This document shows, piece after piece, positions 51,862 through 60,571 of a DNA stretch of 64,000 bases (the stretch's first letter is position 1; the number at the start of each line of letters is the position of its first letter). The stretch spans positions 6,741,501 to 6,805,500 of the forward strand of contig NZ_CP086136.1 in assembly GCF_017565645.3 (NCBI RefSeq), read 5' to 3'. A program made the translations under genes and the position numbers. The DNA is from Bradyrhizobium barranii subsp. barranii. GTDB taxonomy: Bacteria; Pseudomonadota; Alphaproteobacteria; Rhizobiales; Xanthobacteraceae. Under the pieces are notes generated by a model, which made no database searches, was not told where the DNA came from, and saw nothing but the letters and a program-made list of their open reading frames with translations.

Positions 51862-52839
51862 TCAAATGCGGTTCGAAATGTCCTGTGATGACGCATCCGC
51901 AGCATCGTTTCGCACGCGCGGCACGGGATCGAACAGCGCGAACAGCAGAAGGCCCGCGAAGAAGCCGCCGATATGCGCCTGCCAGGCGACGCTCGTGGTT
52001 TCGGAATCGACGCCGATCGCGCCGACGCCGAAGATGATGTTGACGCCGAACCAAACGGCGAGGAAGCCGACCACCCGCCCGTCACGCAGCGCGCGCGACA
52101 GCGGCAGTGCCGGAACCCTTGCGGCGGTATCGGCGTCTGATCGGTTGAACGACAGGAAGCTGCCGCGGACAAAGGCAAAGCGGATCGCCGCCGCCATCGC
52201 GCCGGACACCGAGGCCGAGGCGCCGATCATCGGCGCCACCGCGTGCTCATGGGTGACGAGATGGGCGAGCGCGCCGGCCGCTGCCGTCACCGCGAGAAAC
52301 AGGAAGAACCTGATCGCGCCGAAGCGCCGCGCCAGCGCGCTGCCAAACGGCAGCAGCCACAGCACATTGAAGCCGAGATGGGTCAGATTGGCGTGCAGCA
52401 GCGAATAGGTGACGAAAGTCCAGACCTTGGCGCCGGCCCCACCGGGGATTTGCAGATTGAGCAGCGAGGAATCGTAACGCTTCGGGATGAAGCCGAAGAC
52501 GTCGATGGTCCAGTTCTCGAGTTCCGGCGGCAGCAGCACCCGCAGATGGATCACCGCCAAAAGGAGGATATAGGCGGTCAGCGCGACCGGCAGCGTCAGG
52601 ATCGGCTCGCGCGGAGCTTCCTCGACAACGGCCGGTATCTCCGGCGGAGAATCTTGCGGGGAATCCAAGGCAGCTTCGCTTTCAGGCGCGATCGGAGCGA
52701 CAGGCTTAACGACAGCCTTGGAGATAGTCGCCTTTGCCGGCCTTGCGCAAGTGCACAAAAGGAAAAGGCAGGGCCCTGGGAAAGCCCTGCCTGTCCGTGT
52801 CGGTCTTCCGGTACCCAGAGGAATAAGGTGTATCCCCAC
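51862..52839 (-). CDS. Rhomboid-family intramembrane serine protease
   Basis: About 325 aa; the start is uncertain. Six to seven transmembrane helices carry the rhomboid pair: Ser in MIGASASVSGAMAA (G-x-S) and His in WQAHIGGFFAG; HANLTHLGFNVLWLLPFG is the conserved HxxxN region. It would cleave transmembrane substrates. The first 60 residues (Pro/Glu-rich) are cytoplasmic and may be partly untranslated, because the GTG at 52839 sits too close to its GGGGAGG. The region upstream carries a perfect CtrA box (52969-52984). Confidence 0.8.
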   Translation of the reverse strand: MGIHLIPLGTGRPTRTGRAFPGPCLFLLCTCARPAKATISKAVVKPVAPIAPESEAALDSPQDSPPEIPAVVEEAPREPILTLPVALTAYILLLAVIHLRVLLPPELENWTIDVFGFIPKRYDSSLLNLQIPGGAGAKVWTFVTYSLLHANLTHLGFNVLWLLPFGSALARRFGAIRFFLFLAVTAAAGALAHLVTHEHAVAPMIGASASVSGAMAAAIRFAFVRGSFLSFNRSDADTAARVPALPLSRALRDGRVVGFLAVWFGVNIIFGVGAIGVDSETTSVAWQAHIGGFFAGLLLFALFDPVPRVRNDAADASSQDISNRI

Positions 52840-52968
52840 CCCTCCCCGCGGCCCGCGACCAAACTGTTTGACGCCCGTGTACAGGCCCCGCCGAGAACCT
52901 GGATGAAAGCGGCGAGGCTTGCGACCGCGATCACCATAGCAGCCGGGCGCCGGACGGAAAGCGCATAG

Positions 52969-52984
52969 TTAATTTAACGTTAAC
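52969..52984 (+). promoter_or_regulatory. Perfect CtrA consensus box
   Basis: TTAA-TTTAACG-TTAAC matches the CtrA consensus (TTAA-N7-TTAAC) exactly. It lies 150 bases upstream of the PAS_5 gene start (53134) and about 130 bases from the possible rhomboid start, so it could act on either. The surroundings are AT-rich for this genome. Confidence 0.55.
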
Positions 52985-53133
52985 GAAGCAAAGACAGCCT
53001 CCGGGGCCCGAAAACGCCTCCACGGCATGGACGCTGCAAATCCCCTCCTGCACAACAACGAAAGGGATCGCGGGTGCACTGAAGCGGGACAGGTTTGTCC
53101 CGCGAGCTAGCGCCCCGGGGTAAGCGTTCAGTC

Positions 53134-53688
53134 ATGAAACATCCGTCGAGCCGCGCGTTCTTCGCGTATTGGGACAAGAAGCGCGGCACTGCGCGGGCCC
53201 CTGATCGGGCCGATATCGATCCGGCCGCGGTCCGCGGCCTGCTCGGCGATATCTTCGTGCTGTCCTGCGAGCAAAACCTCGGCTTCCCGTTCCGCGTCGC
53301 CGGCACGCGCGTCTGCGCGCTCGCGGGGCTCGACCTCAAGGACCAGAGCTTTGCTGCGCTGTTCACCGAGGCCAGCCGCAGCGAGATCGAGGAGATCACC
53401 ACCATCGTCGCCGACGAGACGTTAGGTGCGATCGCCGGAATCACCGCCGCGCGCGAGGATGGCAGCAAGGCGCATCTCGAGCTGCTGCTGCTGCCCTTCA
53501 ACGCCCGCCCGCATACGCCGGTGAGTGTCACCGGCGTGCTCGCACCATTCAACGACGAATGCGGCGCGTTGTCCGCATTCACCCTCACCTCCTGGCGCTA
53601 TCTGCATCAGCCGGAGAAGCTGCTGCCGCGCGCAATCCGCAAATTGCAGATCGCACGCGGGCTGATGGTGTATGAGGGGCTGAGGTAG
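53134..53688 (+). CDS. PAS_5-family (PF07310) protein
   Basis: A 184-aa single-domain PAS protein: SRAFFAYWDKKRGTARAP at the N-terminus, then RADIDPAAVRGLLGDIFVL and a core beta-scaffold. The PAS_5 group is found mainly in alphaproteobacteria, and some members localise to cell poles and influence cell-cycle signalling (MopJ in Caulobacter). No kinase or output domain is fused. A perfect CtrA consensus site lies at 52969-52984. The start MKHPSSRAFF is preferred over the ORF from 53095. Confidence 0.78.
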   Translation: MKHPSSRAFFAYWDKKRGTARAPDRADIDPAAVRGLLGDIFVLSCEQNLGFPFRVAGTRVCALAGLDLKDQSFAALFTEASRSEIEEITTIVADETLGAIAGITAAREDGSKAHLELLLLPFNARPHTPVSVTGVLAPFNDECGALSAFTLTSWRYLHQPEKLLPRAIRKLQIARGLMVYEGLR

Positions 53689-53752
53689 TTTTCGTTTCGA
53701 CGAGGGCGAACGCCGCGACCTCGATACAGTCTCTCACCGGGATGACACAGCC

Positions 53753-54181
53753 ATGTCCGACATCATCAGTTTCGGTACGCTTCAGCTCCGCTTCCTGCAC
53801 AGCAAGGACGACACCGGCGGCAGCGTCGACATCTTCGAAATGACGCTCCAGCCGAATGCGCGAATGCCGATCCCGCACTATCACGACCGCTGGGACGAAG
53901 CCATCTACGGGCTGTCCGGCGTATCGACCTGGACGATCGACGGCAAGCAGAACGATCTCGGCCCCGGAGAATCGGTCTTCATCAAGCGCGGCATCGTGCA
54001 CGGTTTCACCAACCGTTCGACGGGACCGGCAACATGCCTGTGCATCCTGAGCCCCGGGGTGCTGGGCCCGCAATATTTCACGGAGATGGCCGCACTCCTG
54101 TCGGCCGGCGCACCACCCGATCCCGCGAAGATGAAAGAGACGATGCTGCGCTACGGACTGGTGCCCGCGCCGGCAGCGTGA
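53753..54181 (+). CDS. Cupin-domain protein
   Basis: A 142-aa single cupin: motif 1 MPIPHYHDRWDEAIYGLSG (His and Glu metal ligands) and motif 2 LGPGESVFIKRGIVHGFTN. Small cupins of this kind bind a metal and often carry dioxygenase or regulatory roles. It is monocistronic between the PAS_5 and Crp/Fnr genes. The exact substrate is unknown. Confidence 0.85.
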   Translation: MSDIISFGTLQLRFLHSKDDTGGSVDIFEMTLQPNARMPIPHYHDRWDEAIYGLSGVSTWTIDGKQNDLGPGESVFIKRGIVHGFTNRSTGPATCLCILSPGVLGPQYFTEMAALLSAGAPPDPAKMKETMLRYGLVPAPAA

Positions 54182-54327
54182 GCCAGGCTCGCGATCCATC
54201 ATTGGAACCTTACCTGCTGCAGGACGTTTAGCTGTTTGCCGGGCATATGCCTGCACGGCAACGCGGCTCGGCCGGAGACGGTGCGTTTGCTCGCCGCCGG
54301 GCCTCCGTCGAGGGACGATTCCCCGTG

Positions 54328-55119
54328 ATGGAGCACGCGACCAGAGTTGGTAATCGCCTGTTAGCTGCATTACCGCCGGCCGACTTCGCTTTGCTTGCAC
54401 CGTATCTCCGGAAAGTACCGCTCCAGCACGATGCAGTCCTGGTTCGATCGGGCGACCGGGTCGAGCACCTTTGCTTCCCGTGCAGCGGCGCGATCGCTCT
54501 CATCATGGAGTTGCCGAACGGACAGGCAGCCGCAACCGCCGTGATCGGCAACGACGGCGTCGTCGGCCTCATGACGGCGCTCGGCCCCGTCCGCTCCCCC
54601 CTGACGGCGGTTGTCCGCGTGGCCGGGACCGCACTGCAGATCTCGCCCGCGCGATTTCAAGCGACGCTCGAACGCAGTCCCGCCCTCGCAAGCGCGGTTC
54701 AGATCGTCACCAGGGCGATGATGACGCAATTCCTGCACGTCGCGGCCTGCAATGCACTGCACTCCGTCGAGGCCCGCCTCGCCCGCTGGCTGCTTCACAT
54801 TCACGATCGGACGGAGGGCGGTGGTGACGTCCTGCACCTGACGCAAGAGACGTTGTCGGAATTGCTCGGCGTCCGGCGGACCACCGTCACGCACGTCGTG
54901 AGCGCACTTCGAACCTCAAGAGCCCTGAAATCCAGTCGGCGCGGCCAACTCGAGATCGACAGGCCGCGGCTCGAGGTCGTCGCCTGCGAGTGCTACAAGG
55001 TGATGAGCCGCAGGATCGATCGGATCGTTTCGCAGGATGCCGTCAGGCGGCTTCACACCGCGCCCGCGCGGAACGGCTGCCCGCCCCCGGACTTCCCGTT
55101 CGCCAAGACCGATTCATAG
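54328..55119 (+). CDS. Crp/Fnr-family transcriptional regulator
   Basis: A 263-aa regulator with an N-terminal cyclic-nucleotide-binding-like domain (RKVPLQHDAVLVRSGDRVEHLCFP) and a C-terminal winged HTH (LTQETLSELLGVRRTTVTHVVSALR). The classic Fnr four-Cys set is absent, so it is not an oxygen-sensing FNR by sequence. The last 67 bases overlap the convergent 75-aa gene at 55053. The start MEHATRVG lies within a longer ORF that begins at 54247. Confidence 0.87.
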   Translation: MEHATRVGNRLLAALPPADFALLAPYLRKVPLQHDAVLVRSGDRVEHLCFPCSGAIALIMELPNGQAAATAVIGNDGVVGLMTALGPVRSPLTAVVRVAGTALQISPARFQATLERSPALASAVQIVTRAMMTQFLHVAACNALHSVEARLARWLLHIHDRTEGGGDVLHLTQETLSELLGVRRTTVTHVVSALRTSRALKSSRRGQLEIDRPRLEVVACECYKVMSRRIDRIVSQDAVRRLHTAPARNGCPPPDFPFAKTDS

Positions 55120-55280
55120 ACCCAGGCCTCTCTGGCGAACCACTCGTGCGTCGCCGCGCACATCCCGCAATATGTGCGCGAAAAGAACACCGTACTGCAC
55201 CGAAATCTTTCGCGATCTATCTCGATGCCCGTCGGAATGGCGTGGCCCGTTTCCGGGCACTTGATCATCACCATACCCAT
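55053..55280 (-). CDS. Small Cys-rich (zinc-ribbon-like) protein, 75 aa
   Basis: MGMVMIKCPETGHAIPTG... has a CPETGHAIPTG motif and C-x-x-C in YCGMCAATHEW, suggesting a single zinc site. It has an outstanding ribosome binding site (GGAGGAAGTCAGG then ATG). The 3' end runs through the end of the convergent Crp/Fnr gene (67-base overlap). Similar short proteins are common in rhizobia; function unknown. Confidence 0.7.
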   Translation of the reverse strand: MGMVMIKCPETGHAIPTGIEIDRERFRCSTVFFSRTYCGMCAATHEWFAREAWVYESVLANGKSGGGQPFRAGAV

Positions 55281-55411
55281 CCTGACTTCCTCCAGCTTGG
55301 CATCACCTCACGGCAAGGCTTCTCACGGCAAGGCTTCGCCGCCTCGGCCGGACTGCGTCCCTTCTGGCGAAGACGCTCGTCCAGCCGATCCACGCGGCCA
55401 GTAGCCTCGAT

Positions 55412-55903
55412 TCAAGCAGCCCTATGCAGAACCAGGTTGAAACTCTTCTTGATCGGCTCGGCCGTCTCGGTTGCGACCTTCTGGGCGAGGTCCCAAAGCT
55501 CCCGGTTTTGGCGAGAAGCCGCTTCAAAGGTCTTGCGGCTGTGGGTGGTGGAGAGGTTCACGACATCCGCAAACGACCTCGCATCCGCAAGCTGGGACAG
55601 GAACTCCAGCGCGGAGCTGGTATTGATGTTTGATATTTCGATGACCCTGGTGCCGTAATCGGCGGCACGCGTGGCATTGGTCGAACAGGCTTCGCGGAGC
55701 GCTTCGGTGACCTCCTCGGAAGCCGCCCTCATCCGCTCTAAATTTGCCTTGGCCCGGGCGGCGCCCTGCTCGGCGAGATCGCCGAAGATCGCCTGGAAGT
55801 TGAAAAATGGCAGGTCGAACCTGGGCATTGCACCGCCATTCGCCGTCCCGTTCAGCGCAGTGGCGTTCGTCTCGGCTTTCAGATTGGCATCATTCATGGT
55901 CAT
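55412..55903 (-). CDS. Phasin-family protein
   Basis: A 163-aa helical protein. The phasin core reads FFNFQAIFGDLAEQGAARAK, followed by a heptad-rich helix (YGTRVIEISNINTSSALEFL) and a Ser/Thr-rich end. Phasins coat polyhydroxybutyrate granules and modulate their size, consistent with a storage-polymer-forming rhizobium. Tandem ATGs at 55903 and 55897 are both plausible; GAGGGG lies upstream. Confidence 0.85.
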   Translation of the reverse strand: MTMNDANLKAETNATALNGTANGGAMPRFDLPFFNFQAIFGDLAEQGAARAKANLERMRAASEEVTEALREACSTNATRAADYGTRVIEISNINTSSALEFLSQLADARSFADVVNLSTTHSRKTFEAASRQNRELWDLAQKVATETAEPIKKSFNLVLHRAA

Positions 55904-56433
55904 TCATCCCCTCACGCGAAACCAGATAATGGATTGAAGACTCCCAGAAGCTCCCAGGTGCGGACCGCACCGGGAAACCAGTGCCCCTACTCTCAAATGG
56001 AGGGATGCTGCTGCCGATATGCCGCTTTCACCCCCTGCCGGAACCAACTATGACCAACCAAAATCGGGCCTTCGGTTCGCTTTCGGACTCTCGACTTGAA
56101 TAAATTCGATTCAAGCGACGGCGCGCCACGGGCGGCGTTTTTACTTCTTCGAAGTTGTCGCGATTACTCCCGCCAACTTGAGATCAGTCCGGCAAGCGGT
56201 TCGGAGACGCCGCCGCCGGTAGCCTTCCGCTGGGGGCGCGGCGAGGATTCGGCCGTTTCCAGATGGCGCCCTGTCATTGATTGATTGCGAGTTGATGGAG
56301 CCGCTCCGCAGCGCACCGCATTGAACGATACGTCGCATCGCCAATGCGGCGTTGCGCTGCGTCCGAGGCACGAGACCGGTGGCATCTCGTCAATGTCAGA
56401 CACCACCTCGCATTCCCGCGGCGGATTGTCCGC
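55904..56433. other. Intergenic region, 530 bp, with inverted-repeat element
   Basis: There is no credible gene. Between 56293 and 56373 lies an inverted copy of the CTCGTGCC-type repeat, and CTTGAAT-AAATTCG-ATTCAAG (56093-56113) is a 7-bp palindrome. Reading frames here are the usual repeat-derived artefacts. Confidence 0.5.
56293..56373. repeat. Copy of the CTCGTGCC-type dispersed repeat (inverse orientation)
   Basis: Its right end CGTTGCGCTGCGTCCGAGGCACGAG is the complement of the left end of the unit at 48731 (one base differs in CCGAGG). It lies in the gap before the COG4315 gene. Confidence 0.55.
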
Positions 56434-56820
56434 TCACGGCATCGCCAGATGCCAGGCGCCGTTCAGAAAGCCGTCGCCGGTGATGTCGCCGGGCTTCTGG
56501 TCCTTGGCGAAGGTGTAGAGCGGCTTGCCCTTGTAAGCCCACTGCCTGGATCCGTCGTCGCGCGTGATGACGGTGTAGCCGTCGGCCGCGGCATCGCTCG
56601 CCTCGGCCTTCAGCACCGGCCAGTTTGTCGCACACGGTCCGTTGCAGGCCGACTTGCCGTCCGCATCCTTGTCGAAGGTGTAGAGCGTCATGCCCTTGGC
56701 GTCGGTGAGCACGTTGCCCTTGTCGGACTTGCCGGTCTTGGTCGGCGGCGCGGCGAAGGCAGCGGGGATGATGGCGAGCGATACGGCGAGCGTGAGCGCG
56801 AGGCGGATCGAGGACGTCAT
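56434..56820 (-). CDS. COG4315-type secreted repeat protein
   Basis: A 128-aa protein. The signal peptide (TSSIRLALTLAVSLAIIPAAFA) is followed by two repeats of the 'secreted lipoprotein repeat' type: LYTFDKDADGKSACNGPCATNWP and RQWAYKGKPLYTFAKDQ, each with Tyr-Thr-Phe and the shared Cys pair CNGPC. The family is found in periplasm or outer membrane of many soil bacteria with unknown role. GGAGAACCC before ATG supports the start. Divergent from the GNAT gene. Confidence 0.82.
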   Translation of the reverse strand: MTSSIRLALTLAVSLAIIPAAFAAPPTKTGKSDKGNVLTDAKGMTLYTFDKDADGKSACNGPCATNWPVLKAEASDAAADGYTVITRDDGSRQWAYKGKPLYTFAKDQKPGDITGDGFLNGAWHLAMP

Positions 56821-56940
56821 GGGTTCTCCTGTCATGCAATTGGCTTGCATGGGGTAGGACGCCGCGCAACGCTTCGTATTCCTGAGACGGCGGCAAAGAT
56901 ATTTTTCGCTGCGCGCATCGTCGCGACGGAATAAACTGGA

Positions 56941-57474
56941 ATGGGTGAGACCGACCAACGGACCGACATGAGCAAGCCGTATTGGCGTCCCGCGCGCGCC
57001 ACCGACCTGGTCGCGATCAGCGCGATCGCAGCGCGGATCCATCCCGATCTCCCTGAGAGTCCCGACGTGTTCGCGGAGAAGATGCGGCTCTGTCCCGATG
57101 GCTGCCGTCTGCTCATCGCCGACGAAGAGATCGCCGGCTACGGGCTCGCGCATCCGTGGAAGCAGCACCGCATTCCGCCGCTCAACGGCTTCCTGCAACA
57201 ACTGCCCGATGATGCGGATTGTCTCTACGTGCACGACGTCGCCGTGCTGCCCGATTTCCGCGGTGGCGTCGCGCGCGATTATATTGCCGATATCGAGAAG
57301 CTGGCGCGCGCATCACACATCACAACGCTCGCGCTGGTCTCGGTCTACGCCACGCGGCCGTTATGGGAGCGTCTCGGCTTCCGGCCCGTCGCGGCGGATG
57401 CGGAGGCGCGCGCAAAGCTCGCCTCCTATGGCGAAGGCGCGACCTACATGCTTCGCGACCTCGCTGCGACATAA
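56941..57474 (+). CDS. GNAT-family N-acetyltransferase
   Basis: A 177-aa acyltransferase. The motif A region (LYVHDVAVLPDFRGGVARDYI) supplies the acetyl-CoA pyrophosphate loop (variant R/Q-G-x-G/A), and motif B follows (LALVSVYATRPLWERLGF). The substrate is unknown. An internal ATG at 56968 (MSKPYWRPA) is the alternative start and has the better N-terminus for a GNAT domain. Confidence 0.82.
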   Translation: MGETDQRTDMSKPYWRPARATDLVAISAIAARIHPDLPESPDVFAEKMRLCPDGCRLLIADEEIAGYGLAHPWKQHRIPPLNGFLQQLPDDADCLYVHDVAVLPDFRGGVARDYIADIEKLARASHITTLALVSVYATRPLWERLGFRPVAADAEARAKLASYGEGATYMLRDLAAT

Positions 57475-57591
57475 CGTCCCCGCCCGGCTCACGCGGGCGT
57501 GAAGCCGTCGCTCGAACCGCCTTCGATAACCCCCCGTCGAAGGTGTGCGCGGGCCGTTCCGGTCTCGCCGATCCGAGACTGGAGAATTTCC

Positions 57592-57893
57592 ATGAAACTC
57601 ACATTGTCGAAAGTTGCTTTGATTGCACTCGCTGCGGCGGCCGCGTTCACGCGACCAGTGCCAACGCGGCGCAGGTCCGGACCTATGGCTGCGATTCCGC
57701 CTTCTTCGAGGGCTGCGGTATCCTGGTCGAGACGTCGACCCCGGGTGGCAGAAGCCGCGTCAACCTCACTCACGACACCTCGCCCATCTACATGAAGCAG
57801 ACCGACCCCCGCTACAGCTCGTCGATGCGTGATGCCGGTGGTGGCGGCGGAGGTGGTGGTGGTGGTGGTGTCGGCGGTGGCGGTGGCCGCTGA
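57592..57893 (+). pseudogene. Small secreted Gly-rich protein, frameshifted in its signal peptide
   Basis: The ATG at 57592 (GGAG upstream) opens MKLTLSKVALIALAAAAAF. The natural continuation ATSANAAQVRTYGCDSAFFEGCGILVE lies in another frame from about 57652, ending in a long Gly tract (about 57837-57890) and the stop at 57893. One base added or removed near 57650 restores a protein of about 100 aa with a signal peptide, two Cys and a Gly-rich tail. As sequenced the frame is broken. Function unknown. Confidence 0.5.
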
Positions 57894-57970
57894 GTTCGCA
57901 GCTGACTTCTCAGATGATGTCGCCGGCGCAATCCGGCGGCATCATTGCAGTCTGCACGGTCAGGCGCAGT

Positions 57971-59944
57971 TCAGCCCCGATGCTTTTTCTTCGCCTTCTT
58001 TTTTCCAGGCGCGCCCTTCAACGTCCACGGCGTGACCGCCGGCTCGGCATGGCCAGGCTTGTTCTTGTGCTTCTTTTTCTTTCCGAACGAAGGAGCATCG
58101 TCGAATTTCGGCCTGCGCTCGCCGTGAGCCTTGTCGCGTGGCTTGAATCCAGCTGCATCGCGCGGGCGATCGTCGCGACGTTCGCGATGATCGCTGTCGC
58201 CGCTCTCGCGCCGGGGCGGCTTTGACCGCTCCTCCGAAGGCGCCTGCCGCTGCGGCGCATCGGTCATCGGCTCGAGGCGGATATTGTCTTCCTTGTCCGG
58301 ACGCTTGATCTTGGCAGCGAAGGATTCCGCGACCCGCTCGGAAATTTCGAACTCGGTCGTCGTGTCCATGATCTTGATGGCGCCGATGTCGCCCTTGTCG
58401 ATGCCGCCGCGGCGGCAGATCATCGGCAAGAGCCAGCGTGCTTCCGCATTCTTTCTTCGTCCGATGTTGGCCCGGAACCAGACGCTGCCGTCCGCCATGC
58501 CGTGTTTCGCCGACGATTTTCCTGATTTGGGTCGGGCTCTTTCGGGGCGATCATCGCCGCGCGAAGTGCGGGCATCGTCGCGCGGTGCGCGGACATTGTC
58601 GCGCCCGCGATCGTCGCGCGGCCGGCCGGCTCGCTCGCCGGGATCGATGATGTCTTCGGGAGACGGCAGCCGCGCGCGATAGAGCCGCGCGAGTGCGGCT
58701 GCGATATCCTCGGCCGACCGCTCGGCCAGCAGCGCCTGCGCCAGCACCAGATCGTCGGTGGTCGTCTCCTCGGTGAACAACACGTCCTTCATGCGGTCGT
58801 GATCGAGCTTGCGGATTTCCTCAGCTTGCGGCGCCGTTCCCCAGACCGCGTCGATCCCCGAGACATTCAGCAGCATTTCCGCACGTCGCCGCCGTACAGG
58901 CGGCACCAGCAGGACGCTCGTCCCCTTGCGGCCCGCCCGCCCGGTGCGGCCGGAGCGATGCTGCATCACCTCGGCGTCGTTGGGCAGATCGGCATGGATG
59001 ACGAGATCGAGGCTCGGCAGGTCGATGCCGCGGGCGGCGACGTCGGTCGCCACACAGACGCGGGCGCGTCCGTCCCGGAGCGACTGCAGCGCCGTGGTCC
59101 GCTCGTTCTGCGTCAATTCGCCTGACAGCGCGACCACGGAGAAGCCGCGCTCCAGCAGCGCTGCCTGCAAATGCCTGACGTGATCGCGCGTGCTGCAGAA
59201 CACCAGCGCGCTCGGCGCCTCGTAGAAGCGCAGCACGTTGACGACGGCATGTTCGACATCACCGGGGGCGACCCTGATGGCACGGTACTCGATGTCGGCG
59301 TGACCGCCTTCATCGCCGGCGACCTCGATTCGAAATGCCTGCTGCTGATATTGCTTGGCCAGCGCCACGATGCCGCGCGGGAACGTCGCCGAGAACAGCA
59401 ACGTGCGGCGTGTCTCCGGCGTGGTCTTGAGGATGAATTCCATGTCCTCGCGAAAGCCGAGATTGAGCATCTCGTCGGCCTCATCGAGGACGACCACTTT
59501 CAATTCCGTGATGTCGAGACGGCCGCGACGCAAATGGTCGCACAACCGGCCGGGCGTGCCGACGACGATGTGAGCGCCCGCCGCAAGCTCGCGCTGCTCG
59601 CGCCGCGGATCCATGCCGCCGACGCAGGAGACGACCCGCCCGCCGGCATGCCCATACAGCCATGCCAGTTCGCGCTGAACCTGCAAGGCGAGCTCGCGGG
59701 TCGGCGCCACGATCAGGGCGAGCGGCGCCCCCGCCTGCTCGAACCGCTCGGCATCGCCAAACAGATCCTTGGCCATGGCGAGGCCATACGCGAGGGTCTT
59801 GCCGGAGCCGGTCTGGGCCGAAACCAGGAGGTCGCGGTCGGCGGCTTCATCCGCGAGCACGGCGAGCTGGACGGGGGTGGGTGAATCATAGTTCCGCTCG
59901 GCCAAAGCGTGGGCGAGCGGCGGGGTCAGGGCCGGAAAGGACAC
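57971..59944 (-). CDS. DEAD-box RNA helicase with DbpA-like domain
   Basis: A 657-aa protein. Helicase motifs are complete: Q-motif region (YDSPTPVQ), motif I AQTGSGKT, motif II DEAD (VVLDEADEML), motif III SAT and motif VI HRSGRTGRAG. After a basic Arg/Asp-rich linker comes a DbpA-type RNA-binding domain (DGSVWFRANIGRRKNAEARW...IDKGDIGAIKIMD), and a Lys/Arg-rich tail ends GKKKAKKKHRG. It probably remodels rRNA or structured mRNAs, for example during cold adaptation. The gene is monocistronic. Confidence 0.93.
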   Translation of the reverse strand: MSFPALTPPLAHALAERNYDSPTPVQLAVLADEAADRDLLVSAQTGSGKTLAYGLAMAKDLFGDAERFEQAGAPLALIVAPTRELALQVQRELAWLYGHAGGRVVSCVGGMDPRREQRELAAGAHIVVGTPGRLCDHLRRGRLDITELKVVVLDEADEMLNLGFREDMEFILKTTPETRRTLLFSATFPRGIVALAKQYQQQAFRIEVAGDEGGHADIEYRAIRVAPGDVEHAVVNVLRFYEAPSALVFCSTRDHVRHLQAALLERGFSVVALSGELTQNERTTALQSLRDGRARVCVATDVAARGIDLPSLDLVIHADLPNDAEVMQHRSGRTGRAGRKGTSVLLVPPVRRRRAEMLLNVSGIDAVWGTAPQAEEIRKLDHDRMKDVLFTEETTTDDLVLAQALLAERSAEDIAAALARLYRARLPSPEDIIDPGERAGRPRDDRGRDNVRAPRDDARTSRGDDRPERARPKSGKSSAKHGMADGSVWFRANIGRRKNAEARWLLPMICRRGGIDKGDIGAIKIMDTTTEFEISERVAESFAAKIKRPDKEDNIRLEPMTDAPQRQAPSEERSKPPRRESGDSDHRERRDDRPRDAAGFKPRDKAHGERRPKFDDAPSFGKKKKHKNKPGHAEPAVTPWTLKGAPGKKKAKKKHRG

Positions 59945-60187
59945 GGGATGGAGAACCTTGGTTAATGTCAGGCGCGGAACGGTGAACCGGCGGACCTGAG
60001 TTGCGTGCGCGGCAAACGGCCCGGCCGCACGCTGGATGTGATCAGGGCGCTCTTTACGCCAAGTGCTCTGGAATCACCATGCCTATGATGCATGGCTTGA
60101 CGGAAAGAACCGCGCCTGAAGGTTGCAGCGGACGTTCGCGGCCACCTCCGTTAACCTGAAGCCAACCGGCTTAGAGGGAACGACTGC

Positions 60188-60526
60188 GTGACGCCTTCCG
60201 CCAAACGCGCCTGCGGCGATTGCACGCTTTGCTGCAAGGTCATGGCCATCCAGGCGCTGGCCAAACCGGCTGGAAGCTGGTGCCGGCACTGCAAACCCGG
60301 CCAGGGCTGCGCGATCTATGCCGAACGCCCGGCCATCATGGGCCAGCGCATGATCCTCGTCACGCCGGACCGCGAGTTCGATCGCGGCATCGTCGGGCCG
60401 GACGAGCGGATCGTGCGGGAGCTGGAGGGGACCAAGGTCGTGGGCGCGACGGTGGTGAAGGAACATCAGATCAGCCATGGCTGGTTGGTGAACGTCCCAT
60501 CAGCCGATGCTAGATTGGTCCGGTAA
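60188..60526 (+). CDS. YkgJ-family CxxCxxCC protein with apparent internal deletion
   Basis: A 112-aa protein. The N-terminus CGDCTLCCKVMAI is the diagnostic cysteine cluster, followed by WCRHCKPGQGCAIYAERP; the C-terminal MGQRMILVTPDREFDRGIVG also fits the family. Between AERP and IMGQRM the usual central segment of about 50 residues (with further Cys and a conserved F-C-W region) is absent, an in-frame deletion relative to the usual YkgJ arrangement. Metal binding may be affected. GTG start after GAGGGAACGACTGC. Confidence 0.7.
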   Translation: MTPSAKRACGDCTLCCKVMAIQALAKPAGSWCRHCKPGQGCAIYAERPAIMGQRMILVTPDREFDRGIVGPDERIVRELEGTKVVGATVVKEHQISHGWLVNVPSADARLVR

Positions 60527-60571
60527 CCTGGCAGAGTTAAGTTCAGGCAAAGCAGCACGGGGAGCACGACG

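Noticed and set aside
56093..56113. CTTGAAT...ATTCAAG palindrome
   Set aside because: It is short, AT-rich and far from any start codon (phasin start is 190 bp away), so it is not reported as an operator.
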